From contig BOKF01000025.1 of assembly GCA_016860845.1 (NCBI GenBank), forward strand, positions 1 to 64,000: DNA of 64,000 nucleotides, read 5' to 3'. This stretch comes from Chloroflexota bacterium (lineage in GTDB: Bacteria > Chloroflexota > Anaerolineae > 4572-78 > J111). Shown one piece after another: positions 1 to 11,297 of this stretch. The translations under genes and the position numbers were made by a program. The first letter of the stretch is position 1, and every line of letters starts with the position of its first letter. The notes beneath the pieces are model-generated. The model was given only the letters and a program-made list of their open reading frames with translations. It was not told where the DNA came from and did not search any database.

Positions 1-170
1 GAAATACGGGCTACGGGAGCACCATTTTTTAGACGGTCTTAACTGTCTAAACGTCGCTCGGTATTGTACCTCAGTGGGCAAATCCGGTTTCTTTTTTGTA
101 CGAACCACCTGCGGTGGTGGCCTCCCTGAAATGTTCCCAGCAACCACGATGATGCCTTTAATTGCCCATT

Positions 171-1985
171 CTACGGAGTCAACGACCAGATGCGGGGCAG
201 CAAACCGATAATGAGAATAGTGAGCAGCACGGTCAACGGCAGGCCAACTTTGAAATAATCACGAAAACGGTAGCCTCCTGGCCCCATAACCAGGACGTTG
301 ACCGGGTGTCCCAGCGGGGTCAAAAAGGCCATTGACGTGGCTAGAGCGACGCCCATGGCCAGGGAGTGGGGATCAACCCCGATATTCTGCGCAGTCTCAA
401 TAGCGATGGGAGCCATGACCGTGGCAACGGCGGCGCCGTTCATGGTTTGAGTCAGCAAGGTAGCCAGGATAAATAACCCGGCCAGCAGCGCCAGCGGCCC
501 GGCCGGTCCCAGGAACGTAATGAGCCAGGTTGCCAGCAGCGCGGCGGCCCCGGTTTTGGTAATGGCAATGCCCATCGGCAGCATGCCGGCAATTAGAAAA
601 ATGCTCTTCCATTCAACTGACTGGTAAGCGTGGTCCATGGTCAGCACTCGGGCCAGCACCATCGCCAGCGCCCCGCCGAGCATCACTTCAGCTACTAAGG
701 CCGAGTTTACGGCCGCCAGCGCCAACGTCACGATCATAATTGCCAGGGCCAGGCGGCCCTTACCCGGCACCAGTTTGGATTCTTCCTGCTCATTGCTCAG
801 CACGATCAGGTCCGGTTCGGCCTGGAGCACGCGCAAACGCTCGCGCGGCCCTTGTAGGAGGAGCGCATCCCCAAATTGAAGAGGCAGATCGGCCAGCTCG
901 GTGCGGATTTGCTGCCCGGCCCGCCAGATAGCCAGCACCGTCATGCCATACTTTTCCCGAAAGTGCGCCTGCCGGAGCGTCTGCCCAATCAGCCCGGAGC
1001 GGGGCGCCAGCACCGTTTCAGCAACAACAATCGCCGGCGACTCCAGGTCTTGCTCGCGCCAGTCACGAGACGGCAGAATCTCAAAGTAAGGTTCGACATC
1101 ACGCTGGCGCAGCTCCTCCAAATTGCCGGCAAAAAGAATAATATCGCCCTCTTGCACGGTCTTGTCCGGGGCCGGGGAAAGGGTAAGCTGCCCATTGTGT
1201 TCTATCGCCACCGCGGTCAGATTGTAGCGTTCGCGAAAGGCGCTCTGAGCCAGGGTTTTGCCGTTGAGGGCCGAGCCAAGCGGCACCCGGATACGGAACA
1301 AGTGCTCCCCCAGGCGGTATACGCCCACTAAATCTTCTTCGGCCTGACGGGCCGCTTCGAGATAGTCGGCCGGCCAGTGCGCCGGCAGCAGGCGCCGCCC
1401 GATCAGGGCCATATAAGCCACCCCAACGGCGATAATCGGCAGGCCCAGGGGCGCGAAATCTAACAAGCCATACCCTGCTACGCCCTCGTCGCGCAGCAGG
1501 GTGCTGACGACGATGTTGGTCGTGGTCAGCAAGGTAGCCATGCCGCCCAGAATGGTGGCAAAGGCGAGCGGCATCAAGATTCGGGCCGGGTTCACTCCGG
1601 CCTTACGCCCTGCCCCGGCCACGGCCGGTAACAGAACTGACGCGGCGGCGATATTATTCATAAACAAAGAGAGAAACGCCCCGGCCAGCATTACGACCAC
1701 GACCAGCCAGCTTTCTCGCGTTCCGGCGATGCGCAGCAACAGATGGCCGACCTGCTCGGTCACGCCGGTCCGCTGCAAGCCTTCGGCCAGGATAAAAATA
1801 GCCAGGATAGTGATAACAGCCGAACGGCTGAAACCGGAAAAGGCCTCCTGGGGCGAGAGAATGCCGGTCAAGCCCAGGGCAATGACGGTCAACAGGGCGA
1901 CCAGGTCGGCCCGCAGCCGGTCAGTCAGGAATAAGGCAATAGATACAAAGAGAATGACGAAGGTGAGCAGTAATTGGATATTCAT
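171..1985 (-). CDS. SLC13/DASS-type anion transporter with two RCK_C (TrkA-C) domains
   Basis: 604 residues. The order is a hydrophobic N-terminal half (about residues 1-200, several membrane segments), two TrkA-C/RCK_C-type soluble domains (about 225-293 and 305-385), and a second hydrophobic half (about 410-600). This layout is known for the SLC13/DASS (ArsB/NhaD superfamily) sulfate/dicarboxylate:Na+ symporters of the SAC1/YfbS type. The two cytosolic domains share a repeat (LAQSAFRERYNLTAVAI and LRQAHFREKYGMTVLAI), which indicates an internal duplication that probably senses a small ligand. The C-terminal half has MNGAAVATVMAPIA and TPLGHPVNVLVMGPGG, typical of the substrate-binding hairpins. 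The ATG at 1985 is used although no clear Shine-Dalgarno precedes it. It is divergent from ettA. The ion carried (sulfate, dicarboxylate or other) cannot be read from the sequence. Confidence 0.85.
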   Translation of the reverse strand: MNIQLLLTFVILFVSIALFLTDRLRADLVALLTVIALGLTGILSPQEAFSGFSRSAVITILAIFILAEGLQRTGVTEQVGHLLLRIAGTRESWLVVVVMLAGAFLSLFMNNIAAASVLLPAVAGAGRKAGVNPARILMPLAFATILGGMATLLTTTNIVVSTLLRDEGVAGYGLLDFAPLGLPIIAVGVAYMALIGRRLLPAHWPADYLEAARQAEEDLVGVYRLGEHLFRIRVPLGSALNGKTLAQSAFRERYNLTAVAIEHNGQLTLSPAPDKTVQEGDIILFAGNLEELRQRDVEPYFEILPSRDWREQDLESPAIVVAETVLAPRSGLIGQTLRQAHFREKYGMTVLAIWRAGQQIRTELADLPLQFGDALLLQGPRERLRVLQAEPDLIVLSNEQEESKLVPGKGRLALAIMIVTLALAAVNSALVAEVMLGGALAMVLARVLTMDHAYQSVEWKSIFLIAGMLPMGIAITKTGAAALLATWLITFLGPAGPLALLAGLFILATLLTQTMNGAAVATVMAPIAIETAQNIGVDPHSLAMGVALATSMAFLTPLGHPVNVLVMGPGGYRFRDYFKVGLPLTVLLTILIIGLLPRIWSLTP

Positions 1986-2092
1986 TCATAATTGTCAAAA
2001 TTTTTAGAATTAAGGAGATGTGGCGAAACATTTCCCGGCGGGTATTATTATACCAGCCGGTATTTCTGTCGAATCGGCCAGGGTAGACTTAT

Positions 2093-2115
2093 AGGACAAG
2101 TTGACACCTTGTCCT
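2093..2115. promoter_or_regulatory. 8-bp inverted repeat in the divergent SLC13/ettA spacer
   Basis: AGGACAAG (2093-2100) and CTTGTCCT (2108-2115) are perfect inverted arms around TTGACAC, so a -35-like TTGACA sits in the loop. No good -10 lies 17 bp downstream. It may be an operator or a leader hairpin for ettA. Function is inferred only from position. Confidence 0.3.
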
Positions 2116-2184
2116 GCGTTAGCAGAGATTTGTTCCGAGAACGGGATTAGGGTAAACTCGTTGCTTTGAAAGGGGAGATTGGGC

Positions 2185-3864
2185 ATGGACAATAAGATTA
2201 TTTTTTCAATGGTGGGGGTGGGTAAGGTTTACCCGCCGAACAAACAGGTGCTGCGTGACATCTACCTGGGCTTTTACTATGGAGCCAAGATTGGCGTGCT
2301 GGGGCTGAACGGGGCCGGCAAAAGTACGCTCCTGCGCGTCATTGCCGGAGTGGAAAAGGATTATCTGGGCGAAGTGGTCATGTCGCCCGGCTACAGCGTC
2401 GGCTATCTGGAGCAGGAGCCGGTGCTGGACGCGAGCAAAACGGTGCGGCAGGTGGTCGAGGAGGGGGTGCAGGAGGTGGTGGATACCTTGCGCGAGTTCG
2501 ACGAAATCAATGCCCGCTTCGGCGAAGAACTAACTCCGGACGAGATGGATGCGCTGATCGAGCGGCAGGGTGAGGTTCAGGAGAAGCTGGACCATCTCAA
2601 TGCCTGGGACCTGGACAGCCGCCTCGATCTGGCTATGGACGCCCTGCGCTGCCCTCCCGGCGACACCCCGGTGTCGGTGCTGTCCGGCGGCGAGCGGCGG
2701 CGGGTAGCCCTGTGCCGCTTATTGCTCAAGGAGCCGGACATCCTGCTGCTGGATGAGCCGACCAACCACCTCGATGCCGAATCGGTCGCCTGGCTGGAGC
2801 AGCATCTGCGCCAATATGCCGGCACGGTCATTGCCGTCACCCACGACCGCTACTTTTTGGACAATGTGGCCGGCTGGATTTTGGAGCTGGATCGCGGCTA
2901 CGGCATTCCCTGGGAAGGAAATTATTCCTCCTGGCTGGAGCAGAAACAGCAGCGCCTGGCCAAAGAAGAAAAGCAAGAATCGCAGCGACAAAAAACGCTG
3001 GAACGGGAACTGGAGTGGATTCGGATGACGCCCAAGGCGCGCCAGGCCAAGGGCAAGGCCCGGCTGTCGGCCTACGAAAAGCTGCTCGACCAGAGCATAG
3101 AAAAAGCTGAGCGTGATCTGGAAATCTACATCCCCCCTGGCCCGCGCCTGGGTGATGTGGTGGTCAGCGCCCAGCACGTCGCCAAAGGCTATGGCGATAA
3201 CCTGCTGTATGAAGATCTGAATTTCGACCTGCCGCCCGGCGGCATTGTCGGCGTCATTGGCCCCAACGGGGCGGGTAAAACAACCTTGTTTCGCATGATC
3301 GTAGGCCAGGAGAAACCAGACTCCGGTGAGCTGGCTGTTGGAAGCACCGTTAAACTGGGCTATGTGGACCAGAGCCGGGAGACGCTGCATCCCGACAAAA
3401 CGGTCTGGGAGGAGATTTCGGCGGGGCAGGAACAGATTGGGCTGGGCGGCCGCACGGTCAACTCCCGCGCCTATGTCGCCCGTTTCAACTTCTCCGGGGC
3501 CGACCAGCAGAAGAAAGTGGGCGCCCTATCCGGCGGCGAGCGGAATCGCGTCCATCTGGCCAAGATGCTCAAATCCGGGGCCAACCTACTGCTGCTCGAC
3601 GAGCCGACCAACGATTTGGATGTCAATACGCTGCGGGCGCTGGAGGAGGGGCTGGAGAATTTTGCCGGCTGCGCGGTCATCATTTCCCACGACCGCTGGT
3701 TTCTCGATAGAATCGCCACGCACATCCTGGCTTTTGAGGGGGAGAGCCAAGCCTTCTGGTTTCCCGGCAACTACAGCGAGTATGAAGAGGACCGACACAA
3801 ACGGCTCGGCAAAGCCGCCGACCGGCCCCACCGCATCACGTATCGCAAATTGCGGCGGGCGTGA
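2185..3864 (+). CDS. ettA: Energy-dependent translational throttle protein EttA (ABC-F ATPase)
   Basis: About 559 residues from the ATG at 2185, which has AAGGGGAG upstream. An in-frame TTG two codons earlier is less likely. Two ABC ATPase domains occur in tandem with no membrane segments: Walker [10 protein letters not shown] with signature [11 protein letters not shown] and Walker [12 protein letters not shown] in the first, and [20 protein letters not shown] and [11 protein letters not shown] in the second. Between them is a charged linker (about residues 245-320) with the arm and P-site-tRNA interaction motif region. The length matches E. coli EttA (555). ABC-F factors bind the ribosomal E site and gate entry into elongation according to ATP/ADP. 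It is monocistronic and faces the response regulator tail to tail. Confidence 0.93.
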   Translation: MDNKIIFSMVGVGKVYPPNKQVLRDIYLGFYYGAKIGVLGLNGAGKSTLLRVIAGVEKDYLGEVVMSPGYSVGYLEQEPVLDASKTVRQVVEEGVQEVVDTLREFDEINARFGEELTPDEMDALIERQGEVQEKLDHLNAWDLDSRLDLAMDALRCPPGDTPVSVLSGGERRRVALCRLLLKEPDILLLDEPTNHLDAESVAWLEQHLRQYAGTVIAVTHDRYFLDNVAGWILELDRGYGIPWEGNYSSWLEQKQQRLAKEEKQESQRQKTLERELEWIRMTPKARQAKGKARLSAYEKLLDQSIEKAERDLEIYIPPGPRLGDVVVSAQHVAKGYGDNLLYEDLNFDLPPGGIVGVIGPNGAGKTTLFRMIVGQEKPDSGELAVGSTVKLGYVDQSRETLHPDKTVWEEISAGQEQIGLGGRTVNSRAYVARFNFSGADQQKKVGALSGGERNRVHLAKMLKSGANLLLLDEPTNDLDVNTLRALEEGLENFAGCAVIISHDRWFLDRIATHILAFEGESQAFWFPGNYSEYEEDRHKRLGKAADRPHRITYRKLRRA

Positions 3865-3865
3865 A

Positions 3866-4228
3866 TCAGCCGGTCAAAAAGTGGTCCAGTTTCTCAAACA
3901 ACAGGCTGTCATTCAGCGGCTTGGTCAAATAGTCGTCGCAGCCCGCGGCCAAAGCTCTTTCCAGGTCACCGCTCATGGCGTGGGCGGTTAAAGCGATAAC
4001 CGGAATATGGGTCAGGGCCGGATTGGCTTTAATCTGCCGGGTGGCTTCGTAGCCATCCAACACAGGCAGAGATATATCCATCAGGATAAGGTCAGGCTGT
4101 TCCTGCTCGGCCAGAGCCACCCCCTGGGCGCCATCTGCGGCGGCCACTAACTCGTACTCATCTTCCAGGAGTTGGGTCAATAGATCCAGGTTTAATTCAA
4201 CATCTTCGACAATCAGAATTTTCTTCAT
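3866..4228 (-). CDS. Single-domain response regulator (CheY/DivK-like receiver)
   Basis: About 120 residues consisting of a receiver domain only. The acidic pair follows IVED near the N terminus, the phospho-acceptor Asp is in ILMDISLP, the conserved Thr is in ALTAHAM and the Lys is in LTKPL, so it should accept phosphate. No output domain is present, so it probably works by protein-protein contact or as a phosphorelay intermediate, as DivK/CheY-type proteins do. No histidine kinase lies nearby. The ATG at 4228 is preferred over the TTG one codon upstream. It is 14 bp downstream of the second FGGY kinase on the same strand and could be co-transcribed, although no functional link is evident. 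Confidence 0.9.
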   Translation of the reverse strand: MKKILIVEDVELNLDLLTQLLEDEYELVAAADGAQGVALAEQEQPDLILMDISLPVLDGYEATRQIKANPALTHIPVIALTAHAMSGDLERALAAGCDDYLTKPLNDSLLFEKLDHFLTG

Positions 4229-4244
4229 CAAGATAATCTTAAAA

Positions 4245-5774
4245 TTAAATTTGATAAATTGTATGGTGGAGGGGACGCAGAGTCAAGTAGAGTTGCTGGT
4301 AGACCTGGTGGAAGCAGCTATCGTACAAGACAGCTTCTTCGGCGACCGGCTCGACCAGAGTATGTTCCTGCCGGAGCTGCTGCAAGGCCGAGGGCACATC
4401 AGGATACACTCCCGCGCCCAGCCCACCCAGAACAGCCGCGCCCAGGCTCGTGGCTTCGGCGACGGTGGCGACGGTGATGGGCCGGTTGAACACAGCCGCC
4501 TTGATCCGCATGAGCAGACGGTTACGGGTGCTGCCGCCAATAGCATAAATGCGGTTCGGGGCTACTACCCCCGGATAACCCAACAAAGGTTCCAGGCCAT
4601 AGCGGCAATCGTAGGCCAGCCCTTCCAGCACCGCCCGAAAAAGCACAGCCCGTTTGGCGTCGGTGCTGAGGCCGATAAACGCGCCCCGGCCCTGGGGGTC
4701 ATAGTGAGGGGTATTGGCCAGGCGTAAGTGAGGCAAGAAGTAAACCCCCAGGCTGCCCGGCGGAACTGCCTCCGCCTCGGCGATAAGGGCGGCATAATCC
4801 AGGTCACGCCCCACAATGTCCCTGAACCATTCTATACTGGCCCCTGAGGTAAATCCGGTTGTGGTGACGTAGTAATAACCGGCAACCGCATGCACCCCTT
4901 GAGCATAACCCTGGCGACCTGCGGCTGGGTCAGCAATCGGCTGGCTGAGCGGGATAAAGACCGGTTCGGATGTGCCCATCGAGTCCATGATGTCGCCCGG
5001 TTGAATCACCCCAATGGCCAAGGCCCCGCAAATGTGGTCGTGGCCCCCGGCGGCAACCTGGGCACTGACCGGCAGGCCAGTCAAGGCTGCCGCTTCCGGC
5101 ATAACCGTCCCCAGCCGGGTTCCACTGTAACAGAGGGGGGCAAACAACTCAGGCGAAACGCCCACTTCGTGCAGCAGTGCAGTATCCCATTCCAAAGTGC
5201 GCAAGTTCAAAGCCATGACCCGGCAGGCCAGCGAATAATCGGTCGCCTGGATACCGCTCAGGCGGTAAGCAATATAATCGGCCACGTTGAGCCAGCGGAC
5301 GGTCCGGTTGAAAGCGTCAGGCTCGTTCTCTTTGAACCATAACAACTTGCATAAACCAAAGATGGGCTGCAGGGGCATGCCGAAGAGCTGATACAGGTAA
5401 TCCTGGTCGAAGGTGCGCTCCAGCCAGTCAACCTGGGGTTGGGTGCGGCGGTCGAACCAGGCAATGGCGTGGTAGGTCGGTTCATTGTGCGGATCGAGTG
5501 GAATGGCTGTTTCGGCCAGACTGCTGACAGCCAAGCCGACAATCCGGCCAGGGTCGTCCAGTTGACAGGTCGCCTGGCGTAAAGCCGCCACTGTACCCTG
5601 CCACAACTCCCCCGCCTGAAAATAGGCCCAGCCCGGCTGAGGGTAATAAATTGGCGTGGAGACACTGGCCTGAGCCACCGACTGCCCGGCGAGATCAAAA
5701 ATAACGGCCTTGATATTGGTTGTCCCAACATCAATTCCGGCCAATAATGGTGAGGAGGATAGACTATTCACCAC
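4245..5774 (-). CDS. FGGY-family carbohydrate kinase (second of a tandem pair)
   Basis: 509 residues. The FGGY N-terminal ATPase signature is GIDVGTTNIKAVIFD near residue 12. The catalytic Asp lies in AAGGHDHICGAL, and the C-terminal domain has the phosphate-binding AIGGSTRN and ATSLGAAVLGG. FGGY kinases phosphorylate sugars or polyols with ATP. Xylulokinase- and gluconokinase-like members look alike and the substrate cannot be assigned. Its upstream neighbour is a 509-residue paralogue, same length and clearly homologous throughout, 27 bp away, so this is a tandem duplication. The start is GTG at 5774, followed by a second GTG codon. It is the last metabolic gene of the sugar operon. Confidence 0.88.
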   Translation of the reverse strand: MVNSLSSSPLLAGIDVGTTNIKAVIFDLAGQSVAQASVSTPIYYPQPGWAYFQAGELWQGTVAALRQATCQLDDPGRIVGLAVSSLAETAIPLDPHNEPTYHAIAWFDRRTQPQVDWLERTFDQDYLYQLFGMPLQPIFGLCKLLWFKENEPDAFNRTVRWLNVADYIAYRLSGIQATDYSLACRVMALNLRTLEWDTALLHEVGVSPELFAPLCYSGTRLGTVMPEAAALTGLPVSAQVAAGGHDHICGALAIGVIQPGDIMDSMGTSEPVFIPLSQPIADPAAGRQGYAQGVHAVAGYYYVTTTGFTSGASIEWFRDIVGRDLDYAALIAEAEAVPPGSLGVYFLPHLRLANTPHYDPQGRGAFIGLSTDAKRAVLFRAVLEGLAYDCRYGLEPLLGYPGVVAPNRIYAIGGSTRNRLLMRIKAAVFNRPITVATVAEATSLGAAVLGGLGAGVYPDVPSALQQLRQEHTLVEPVAEEAVLYDSCFHQVYQQLYLTLRPLHHTIYQI

Positions 5775-5801
5775 TCACAATTTCCCCAACACGGCCGGTT
5801 A

Positions 5802-7331
5802 TCAATTTTGGAGCTGGTAAATGGTGTGATGAAGAGAACGCAGCGAAAGATAGAGCTGCTGGTAAACCTGGCGGAAGCAAGCGTCATACAGAGCGACCTG
5901 ATCCGCTACCGGTTCGACCACCACTTCGTTGCGCCGGAGTTGGGCCAACGCTGAAGGAACATCGGCATAAACACCCGCGCCCAGCCCGCCGAGGATAGCC
6001 GCGCCCAGGCTGGTCGACTCAGCGACGGTGGCCACCGTCACCGGCTGGTTAAAGATCGTCGCCTTGAGACGCATCAACAGCGGGTTGCGCGTATTACCGC
6101 CAATGGCAATGATCTGGTGCAGCGCGGCCATGCCAGGAAACGTTTGCAGCGACTCCAAGATGTGGCGCGACTCGTAAGACAAACCTTCTAAAATGGCCCG
6201 GAAAAGGGCGCCACGCTTGACATCGGTACTCAGGCCGATAAACGCACCGCGCCCCTTGGGGTCGTCATAGGGCGGGTTAGCAAAGCGCAAATGGGGTAAG
6301 AAAAAGACACCCAGACTGCCAGGCGGAACCTGCTCAGCTTCGGCGATGAGGGTGGCATAATCAAGGTCGCTGCCCAAAACCTGACGCAACCACTCGACGC
6401 TGGCCCCGGTGGCATAGGCGGCTCCAAATACATAGTAATGATTAGCCACTACGTGCGCGCCCTGGGTATAACCTTGACGGCCCATTTCCGGGTCGGTCAG
6501 CGGTTGGCTCAGAGAGACAAAGATCGTTTCGCCTGTACCGACGGAATTGAGCATGACCCCGGGTTTCGTGACGCCAACGGCGAGCGCCCCACAGACATGA
6601 TCATGCCCCCCGCTGGCAACCTGGGTCGTGGCCGGCAGGCCGGTGACCGCCGCAGCTTCCGCAGTGATCGACCCTAGATGAGTCCCGCTGGGGCAAAGTG
6701 ATCCCAAAATTTGGGAGGGAATACCGACTTCGTGCAGCAGGCCAGTGGCCCATTCCAGCCGGCGCAAATCGAGCGCCAGGATACGCGAGGCCAGCGAGAA
6801 GTCGGTGGCCTGAACCCCGGAGAGGCGATAGGCGATGTAATCGGCCATATTGAGCCAGCGGACAGTCCGGGCAAAGGCGTCGGGCTGATTCTCCTTAAAC
6901 CAGAGCAGTTTAGCCAGGCCAAAAATCGGCTGTAAAGAGAGTCCAGAAATATCAAACAGGCGATCTTTGCCGATGGTCCGGTCCAGCCACTCCACTTGCG
7001 GTTGGGTCCGCTGATCGAACCAGGCAATTACATCGTAGGTGGGCTGGCCGTGAGCGTCTAAAGGGGCAGCCGCCTCGCCCATACTGGCTACGGCAATACT
7101 GGCAATGCGCTGGGGGTCATCCAATTGGCTCGTCGCCTGGCGGAGCACTTTGACTGTACACTGCCACAATTCCTCTGCTTTATAGTAGGCCCAGGTTGGC
7201 TGAGGATAATAGGTCGGCGTGGGCACACTGGCTTCGGCTACCGGCTGCCCGGAAACATCAAAAATAACGGCTTTGATGTTGGTGGTGCCAACATCGAGAC
7301 CAGCCAGGAGCGGGTCACTAGAATCAGTCAT
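5802..7331 (-). CDS. FGGY-family carbohydrate kinase (first of a tandem pair)
   Basis: 509 residues. It has the same FGGY architecture as the gene downstream: GLDVGTTNIKAVIFD at the N terminus, the catalytic-Asp motif ASGGHDHVCGAL, and AIGGNTRNPLLMR and STSLGAAILGG in the C-terminal domain. The catalytic residues are kept in both copies, so neither is a decayed duplicate. Differences cluster around substrate-facing segments (NSVGTGETIF here, DSMGTSEPVF in the other), which suggests two related substrates or anomers. It follows the permease genes and presumably phosphorylates the imported sugar. The Shine-Dalgarno is weak. Confidence 0.88.
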   Translation of the reverse strand: MTDSSDPLLAGLDVGTTNIKAVIFDVSGQPVAEASVPTPTYYPQPTWAYYKAEELWQCTVKVLRQATSQLDDPQRIASIAVASMGEAAAPLDAHGQPTYDVIAWFDQRTQPQVEWLDRTIGKDRLFDISGLSLQPIFGLAKLLWFKENQPDAFARTVRWLNMADYIAYRLSGVQATDFSLASRILALDLRRLEWATGLLHEVGIPSQILGSLCPSGTHLGSITAEAAAVTGLPATTQVASGGHDHVCGALAVGVTKPGVMLNSVGTGETIFVSLSQPLTDPEMGRQGYTQGAHVVANHYYVFGAAYATGASVEWLRQVLGSDLDYATLIAEAEQVPPGSLGVFFLPHLRFANPPYDDPKGRGAFIGLSTDVKRGALFRAILEGLSYESRHILESLQTFPGMAALHQIIAIGGNTRNPLLMRLKATIFNQPVTVATVAESTSLGAAILGGLGAGVYADVPSALAQLRRNEVVVEPVADQVALYDACFRQVYQQLYLSLRSLHHTIYQLQN

Positions 7332-7369
7332 GATTTCTACGTTTACTCACTTGTTTATAAAAATTTAAG

Positions 7370-7430
7370 CCGGGATGAGGAGATGGGGGATTCTTACAGA
7401 GTCTTTTATCCCCTAATCCCCCAATCCCGG
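7370..7430. repeat. Inverted pair of GGGGAT-type words between permease and kinase
   Basis: Left arm 7370-7392 and right arm 7408-7430 are built from degenerate GGGGAT/ATCCCC words and end in the 7-bp inverted repeat CCGGGAT/ATCCCGG. It belongs to the class of tandem-word inverted repeats seen in several spacers of this window. Confidence 0.45.
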
Positions 7431-7470
7431 CGAAAAGGTGCGGGTACTATGCCCAAATTGCAGGAAAAGT

Positions 7471-8316
7471 CTACCCTTTTACCGCGCCCAGGGTCAAGCC
7501 GCGCACGATGTAGCGCTGGGCCAGCAGGGCCAAAATGGTCGGCGGGAGCATGGTCAGCAGCACGCGCACGCCGACGTAGTGGAACTGCACGCCGCGAGTA
7601 TGTTCGGCCCCGGCGATAATGACCGGCATGGGGATGGCCGATTTGTTGGTCAGCGACAGGGCAAAGAGGAATTCGTTCCAACTGAAAGCCAGGCAGAGAA
7701 TCCAGGCCGCAACCAAGCCCGGCGCAACCAGGGGCAGGGCGACCTGAGTAAAAGCTTGAAAACGTGAAGCCCCATCCACGCGAGCGGCATCTTCCAACTC
7801 GACCGGCAGTTCGCGGAACATCTGGCTGAGGATAATCACCGGCAGGGGCAGGGTAAAAGTGGCATTGAGCAAAATCAACCCCCAGACCGTATCCAGCAGA
7901 TTAACCTGGCGCATAATCAAGAAAAAAGGAATGACAAACAAAACCGGCGGCATGATGCGCTGGGAGAGAAACCAGCTCGTTAAGCCGCCGTTGCTGGGCC
8001 GGTTGAAGGTAAAGCGCGCCAACGCATAGGCAGCCAGCGTGCCGAGAACAGTCGCCAGGGTGGCCGCGCCGATGGCAATCATGGTGCTGTTGAGGAGCGC
8101 CTGACGCGTTTCAAGGATCGCCAGCTCAGAGGTCCAGTGTTCCAGGGTGGGCGCGAATTGGACGAAAGGTATCCAGGTTGGGCGGAAAGTCTCGGCCGGC
8201 TTCTTGATGGAGTTGATAAAGGCCCAATAAAAAGGAAAAGCGACCCAAAATAAGGCAACGATAACGATAATAGCATAGACAATCTTGCCTGCAAGCGAAG
8301 TTTGCTTCTTTTCCAT
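7471..8316 (-). CDS. Carbohydrate ABC transporter permease, MalG/CUT1 type
   Basis: 281 residues with about six hydrophobic segments. The EAA loop is near residues 180-200 (ELEDAARVDGASRFQAFTQV), with the conserved G and the following LPLVAPGL, which contacts the ATPase coupling helix. The start ATG at 8316 has GAGGTAGG upstream and lies 3 bp after the stop of the MalF-type permease, so the two are translationally coupled. It works with the partner permease and the lipoprotein encoded upstream to import a sugar. No ATP-binding subunit is encoded in the operon, so a shared MsmK/MalK-type ATPase from elsewhere is inferred. Confidence 0.9.
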   Translation of the reverse strand: MEKKQTSLAGKIVYAIIVIVALFWVAFPFYWAFINSIKKPAETFRPTWIPFVQFAPTLEHWTSELAILETRQALLNSTMIAIGAATLATVLGTLAAYALARFTFNRPSNGGLTSWFLSQRIMPPVLFVIPFFLIMRQVNLLDTVWGLILLNATFTLPLPVIILSQMFRELPVELEDAARVDGASRFQAFTQVALPLVAPGLVAAWILCLAFSWNEFLFALSLTNKSAIPMPVIIAGAEHTRGVQFHYVGVRVLLTMLPPTILALLAQRYIVRGLTLGAVKG

Positions 8317-8319
8317 ATC

Positions 8320-9258
8320 CTACCTCGATACTTCGTACAAGTCGCGGATGCGCCCAAACAGCAGTGAAATGACGATACTAACAATGACCAACAACAAAAA
8401 ACCCTGGGTGGCCGCATACCCGTGATCAAAGAAACGAAGGGCCGTGCGGTAGGTAAAGAGACTGTAAACCTCGGTAGCCCGGCCTGGCCCACCCAGAGTT
8501 AAGCTGGAAGGGATGTCAAACACCTTGAAAGCTTCAACCAGACGCAATAACAAAATGAGCCAGAGAATAGGGGTCATCAACGGGAGGGTGATGTGGCGGA
8601 AGAGTTGAAAACCAGAACTGCCATCCACTTTGGCTGCTTCATACACATCTTCGGGTAAACCCTGTAGCCCGGCCAGAGAGACCAAAAACACGAAGGGCGT
8701 CCACTGCCAGATGTCAACAAGCATCACGGCGACAGGGGCCCAGAAGGGGTTGGACAGCCAGGGCGGAGGGGTCCCGCCTAAGGCTGAAATCAAGGCATTG
8801 ACCGGCCCATTAGTTTCGTAAAACAGGGTGATGCCCAGGTAGCCCATGGCCACCGGGGTGGCAAAGAGCGGCAGGGTCATGATGGCCCGCCACACATTTT
8901 TGCCATAAATCTCACGGCTAAAGATAAGGGCCAGGCCAAAACCCAGCAGCATCTCGACGGTGACGGTAACGGCGACAAACGTCAGCGTAATCCACAATGC
9001 GCCATGCAGGTTGGCATCGGTGAAAAGGCGGCCGAAGTTACCCAGGCCAACAAACTGATTGATTTTGCCGTAGCGGAAGCTGAAAAAGCTGGTGTAAACG
9101 GCATACAGCAGGGGAAAGATGGTGAAAATGAGAACCCAGACAACAGCCGGGAGTAAAAACACATACTTGCTGCTGTCTTCGCGGTTGCCACGTCCGACGG
9201 CGCTGCGTTTTTGCCCCGGCGTGTCCTGTAATTTTAGCTGGTCGGGTATAGACGCCAC
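8320..9258 (-). CDS. Carbohydrate ABC transporter permease, MalF/CUT1 type
   Basis: 312 residues from a GTG at 9258 that has a perfect AGGAGG eight bases upstream. An in-frame start 19 codons earlier has no ribosome site. The N-terminal cytoplasmic tail is followed by six membrane segments, starting with [20 protein letters not shown]. The EAA motif ([17 protein letters not shown]) is near residue 200 and is followed by LPLMTPIL. It is the first permease gene, transcribed after the solute-binding lipoprotein gene. A strong hairpin lies in the 135-bp gap between the two, as is common where the binding protein is made in excess. Confidence 0.9.
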   Translation of the reverse strand: MASIPDQLKLQDTPGQKRSAVGRGNREDSSKYVFLLPAVVWVLIFTIFPLLYAVYTSFFSFRYGKINQFVGLGNFGRLFTDANLHGALWITLTFVAVTVTVEMLLGFGLALIFSREIYGKNVWRAIMTLPLFATPVAMGYLGITLFYETNGPVNALISALGGTPPPWLSNPFWAPVAVMLVDIWQWTPFVFLVSLAGLQGLPEDVYEAAKVDGSSGFQLFRHITLPLMTPILWLILLLRLVEAFKVFDIPSSLTLGGPGRATEVYSLFTYRTALRFFDHGYAATQGFLLLVIVSIVISLLFGRIRDLYEVSR

Positions 9259-9327
9259 TGTAGAACCCTCCTGCCACTCAGGTGTGCCGCACTTGCAAAG
9301 CGCACCGCACCTCACTTTGGATAGAAT

Positions 9328-9362
9328 TTAGGGAGTGCGGGCGTAATATCCGCACTCCCTAA
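9328..9362 (-). terminator. 13-bp stem-loop between binding-protein and permease genes
   Basis: TTAGGGAGTGCGG (9328-9340) and CCGCACTCCCTAA (9350-9362) are perfect inverted arms around a 9-nt loop. No T-run follows on the minus strand, so it looks more like an mRNA-stabilising or attenuating hairpin than a full terminator. It would favour the solute-binding protein over the permeases. Confidence 0.5.
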
Positions 9363-9393
9363 GTTTAGCACATTGCCGAAGAAACGTAAATTA

Positions 9394-11190
<1,797 letters not shown>

Positions 11191-11277
11191 AGTTTTCTCC
11201 TCCACACTGAGATAATAAAGGAACCAATAAAAGACTACCCTCTACTTGGTTACGAGCGATTGAGGTACGTTCTTCTC

Positions 11278-11291
11278 GATCACCTCCTTTC
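11278..11291 (-). other. Orphan perfect Shine-Dalgarno (complement of 16S 3' end)
   Basis: On the minus strand GAAAGGAGGTGATC matches the full anti-Shine-Dalgarno complement, yet no start codon follows within 15 bases. It lies in the leader of the binding-protein mRNA, 88 bases before its start. It could be a ribosome standby site or a remnant. Confidence 0.25.
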
Positions 11292-11297
11292 AAACAC

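Noticed and set aside
2041..2054. GGTATTATTATACC palindrome as an operator or -10 for the SLC13 gene
   Set aside because: TATAAT is present on the minus strand, but no -35 fits at 16-18 bp, and a short AT palindrome can arise by chance.
4251..4727. Long open frames opposite the FGGY kinases
   Set aside because: They are antisense shadows of GC-rich genes with no ribosome sites and no family features. The same applies to other long antisense frames, for example at 2719-3390, 28258-29151, 42829-44259 and 55341-56132.
5775..5801. Possible fusion or frameshift joining the two FGGY kinases
   Set aside because: Each has its own stop and start with a 27-bp gap, and both are full length.
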